A stretch of 43,450 bases of DNA from a virus. The notes beneath the pieces are model-generated. The model searched no databases and was not told the DNA's origin. It saw nothing but the letters and a program-made list of their open reading frames with translations. This document shows positions 42,513 to 43,450 of the stretch, in pieces. Both the position numbers and the translations under genes were made by a program. Within the stretch, counting starts at the first letter, position 1; each line of letters begins with the position of its first letter. The stretch is taken from positions 1 to 43,450 of IMG/VR virus record IMGVR_UViG_3300031785_000011. One strand, written 5' to 3'.

Positions 42513-42986
42513 ATGAGTGATGTTCACTATAAAAAACACGTTGTCTTTCGTGAGACAGAGGATGTTATATTCTATGATATAACTGTTGAGGAGTCAAATG
42601 CTTCTGATCTTGTGGTACACACAGGTACAGCAGTATCTCCACCAAATGATAATGTGGGAGCAAAGCAATTCTACATTCATAGTTTTCAAGATGATTACAA
42701 TAGAGTGGTATCAGGACAACGGACATTTGAGTTAGTAAATTATAAGTGGAAGTATCCATATCATATTGTAAATCTAAATGTACACAATGGTGCATTGTTT
42801 ATACCTCGTGGTACATTTCACAGATCAGTATCAGGAGAGAATGGTTCAATAGTAATCAATCAAGCAAAGAGATATGATGGATTTGATCCAAGTGCAGAGT
42901 TCTATCCTGTATCATGTGCGACCAATATTGAACTCTATAATGTTCTTACAAGAGAGAAACCAGTAATACACAAACTAGGCGAGTAG
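42513..42986 (+). CDS. Cupin-like protein
   Basis: The 157-residue product follows the previous stop with no gap. It has the strand pattern of a cupin, with RVVSGQRTFELVNYKWKYPY, HIVNLNVHNGALFIPRGTFH and RSVSGENGSIVINQAKRYDG; the IPRGTFHRSVS segment corresponds to the second cupin motif. The first motif lacks the usual His-x-His, so metal binding is uncertain. It lies close to the sugar epimerase gene, which would fit a role in sugar or capsule/LPS chemistry, but that is only inference from position. Confidence 0.7.
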   Translation: MSDVHYKKHVVFRETEDVIFYDITVEESNASDLVVHTGTAVSPPNDNVGAKQFYIHSFQDDYNRVVSGQRTFELVNYKWKYPYHIVNLNVHNGALFIPRGTFHRSVSGENGSIVINQAKRYDGFDPSAEFYPVSCATNIELYNVLTREKPVIHKLGE

Positions 42987-43030
42987 GCATAAATTTTTAT
43001 TAACAAAAACTTAAATTTAGGGTATCAACA

Positions 43031-43038
43031 CATAAATA
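43031..43038 (+). promoter_or_regulatory. Putative promoter (CATAAATA)
   Basis: CATAAATA differs from the T4 late core TATAAATA by one base and lies in the 122-base gap upstream of the 48-residue Cys protein. Confidence 0.4.
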
Positions 43039-43108
43039 ACTACAGAATTGGAGATTCAAGATGCTTTAAATCTCTACATTATGAACCAGTAAAATAGGAG
43101 TCCGATTC

Positions 43109-43255
43109 ATGCACAACTTAATTTCTTTCAATCAGTTAGTAGGGTCACAAGATCAAGATAACGATTTAATCACAGAATACTATGAGTGCCTAATCGAATG
43201 TGAAGAAGACCAACATATATGCAAACGAATATGCAAGGAGGTTTTAATTGATTAG
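43109..43255 (+). CDS. Small cysteine-containing protein (48 aa)
   Basis: The 48-residue product (MHNLISFNQLVGSQDQDNDL, then YYECLIECEEDQHICKRICK) starts 8 bases after a clear AGGAG Shine-Dalgarno sequence. Four cysteines are arranged as C-x3-C-x6-C-x3-C (ECLIEC...ICKRIC), suggesting two antiparallel helices joined by disulfides or a bound metal. I associate similar sequences with marine T4-like phages, with no known function. It has its own promoter candidate and a following terminator, so it is probably a separate short transcript. Confidence 0.75.
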   Translation: MHNLISFNQLVGSQDQDNDLITEYYECLIECEEDQHICKRICKEVLID

Positions 43256-43289
43256 CATTTATACATCACATCCACCATAAAGTTTACCG

Positions 43290-43314
43290 AACCCCTGACC
43301 AAAAGTTAGGGGTT
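43290..43314 (+). terminator. Intrinsic terminator-like hairpin
   Basis: A 10-bp stem (AACCCCTGAC / GTTAGGGGTT, one G-U) with loop CAAAA is followed by a short pyrimidine-rich run (TCCTTATT). The T-tract is weak, so efficiency is uncertain. Confidence 0.7.
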
Positions 43315-43335
43315 TCCTTATTACATAAATTATGT

Positions 43336-43341
43336 TATAAT
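43336..43341 (+). promoter_or_regulatory. Putative -10 box (TATAAT) for epimerase gene
   Basis: Consensus TATAAT lies 21 bases before the epimerase ATG, the same spacing as for the helicase operon at 39769. An AGGAGA follows at 43345-43350. Confidence 0.5.
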
Positions 43342-43362
43342 GATAGGAGATTTGATTACAAA

Positions 43363-43450
43363 ATGAAAAGAGTATTGATTACAGGTGGAGCAGGGTTTAT
43401 AGCACACCACTTGATTGGACAGATACTTGAGAAGACAGAATGGGAAATAG
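43363..43450 (+). CDS. NAD-dependent epimerase/dehydratase, N-terminal fragment
   Basis: Only 29 residues are present before the window ends. The start MKRVLITGGAGFIAHHLIGQ is the Rossmann nucleotide-binding motif of extended short-chain dehydrogenases acting on nucleotide sugars, with GGAGFIA in place of the usual GGAGFIG. Such genes in marine phages are thought to modify surface sugars of the host or phage. The start is preceded by AGGAGA at 43345-43350 and a TATAAT box. Confidence 0.8.
   Translation, partial: MKRVLITGGAGFIAHHLIGQILEKTEWEI

Overview
The window looks like part of the genome of a T4-type myovirus of the marine cyanophage group, with hosts such as Prochlorococcus or Synechococcus; a related marine bacterial host such as SAR11 is not excluded. 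The basis is AT-rich DNA, tightly packed genes with 1-8 base overlaps, and a recognisable set of T4 virion genes: the gp32 C-terminus, gp53, gp48, gp4, gp54, gp26, gp51, gp27 and gp5. Small ORFs of a kind I associate with cyanophages and TAAATA-type late promoter motifs agree with this. No tRNA, rRNA, insertion sequence or CRISPR array was seen. No gene-free stretch exceeds about 150 bases.

Layout. (1) Bases 1-355: the end of the single-strand DNA-binding protein gp32, closed by a strong hairpin that can terminate from both sides. (2) 354-3050, minus strand: gp53, gp48, an unknown conserved-looking protein and head completion protein gp4. (3) 3051-3087: a compact divergent late promoter region. 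(4) 3088-11759, plus strand: gp54, gp26, gp51, two large helical/hydrophobic proteins in the tape-measure position, gp27, a gp5 without visible lysozyme domain, and a separate needle-like protein. (5) 11761-29457: large beta-rich virion proteins, a subtilisin-like protease, five proteins with collagen-like Gly-X-Y tracts, three 2-oxoglutarate/Fe(II) oxygenases and a tail-fibre assembly chaperone. (6) 29510-39659: a 1793-residue protein ending in an S74 intramolecular chaperone, a poly-glycine adhesin-like protein, two unknowns, a cupin, an aspartyl/asparaginyl-hydroxylase-like enzyme and another fibre-like protein. A clear intrinsic terminator follows. (7) 39769-43450: a non-structural block with an SF2 helicase overlapping a DNA methyltransferase, several tiny ORFs, a cupin and the start of an NAD-dependent sugar epimerase.

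The plus-strand genes from 3088 to 39659 read as one long late transcription unit with internal late promoters. It makes the baseplate hub, the tail-tube initiator and a large, modular set of host-contact fibres.

The most interesting points are: a canonical T TTT TTC slippery site that would fuse gp26 to gp51 by -1 frameshifting, in the position of tail-assembly chaperones; repeated placement of Fe(II)/2OG hydroxylase-type enzymes directly after fibre or adhesin genes, suggesting a fibre-modification system; a cupredoxin-like domain with all four type-1 copper ligands inside a collagen-like fibre; and a virion-locus subtilase with an apparent I9-type propeptide. Functional statements are inferences from motifs read by eye; no database search was run.
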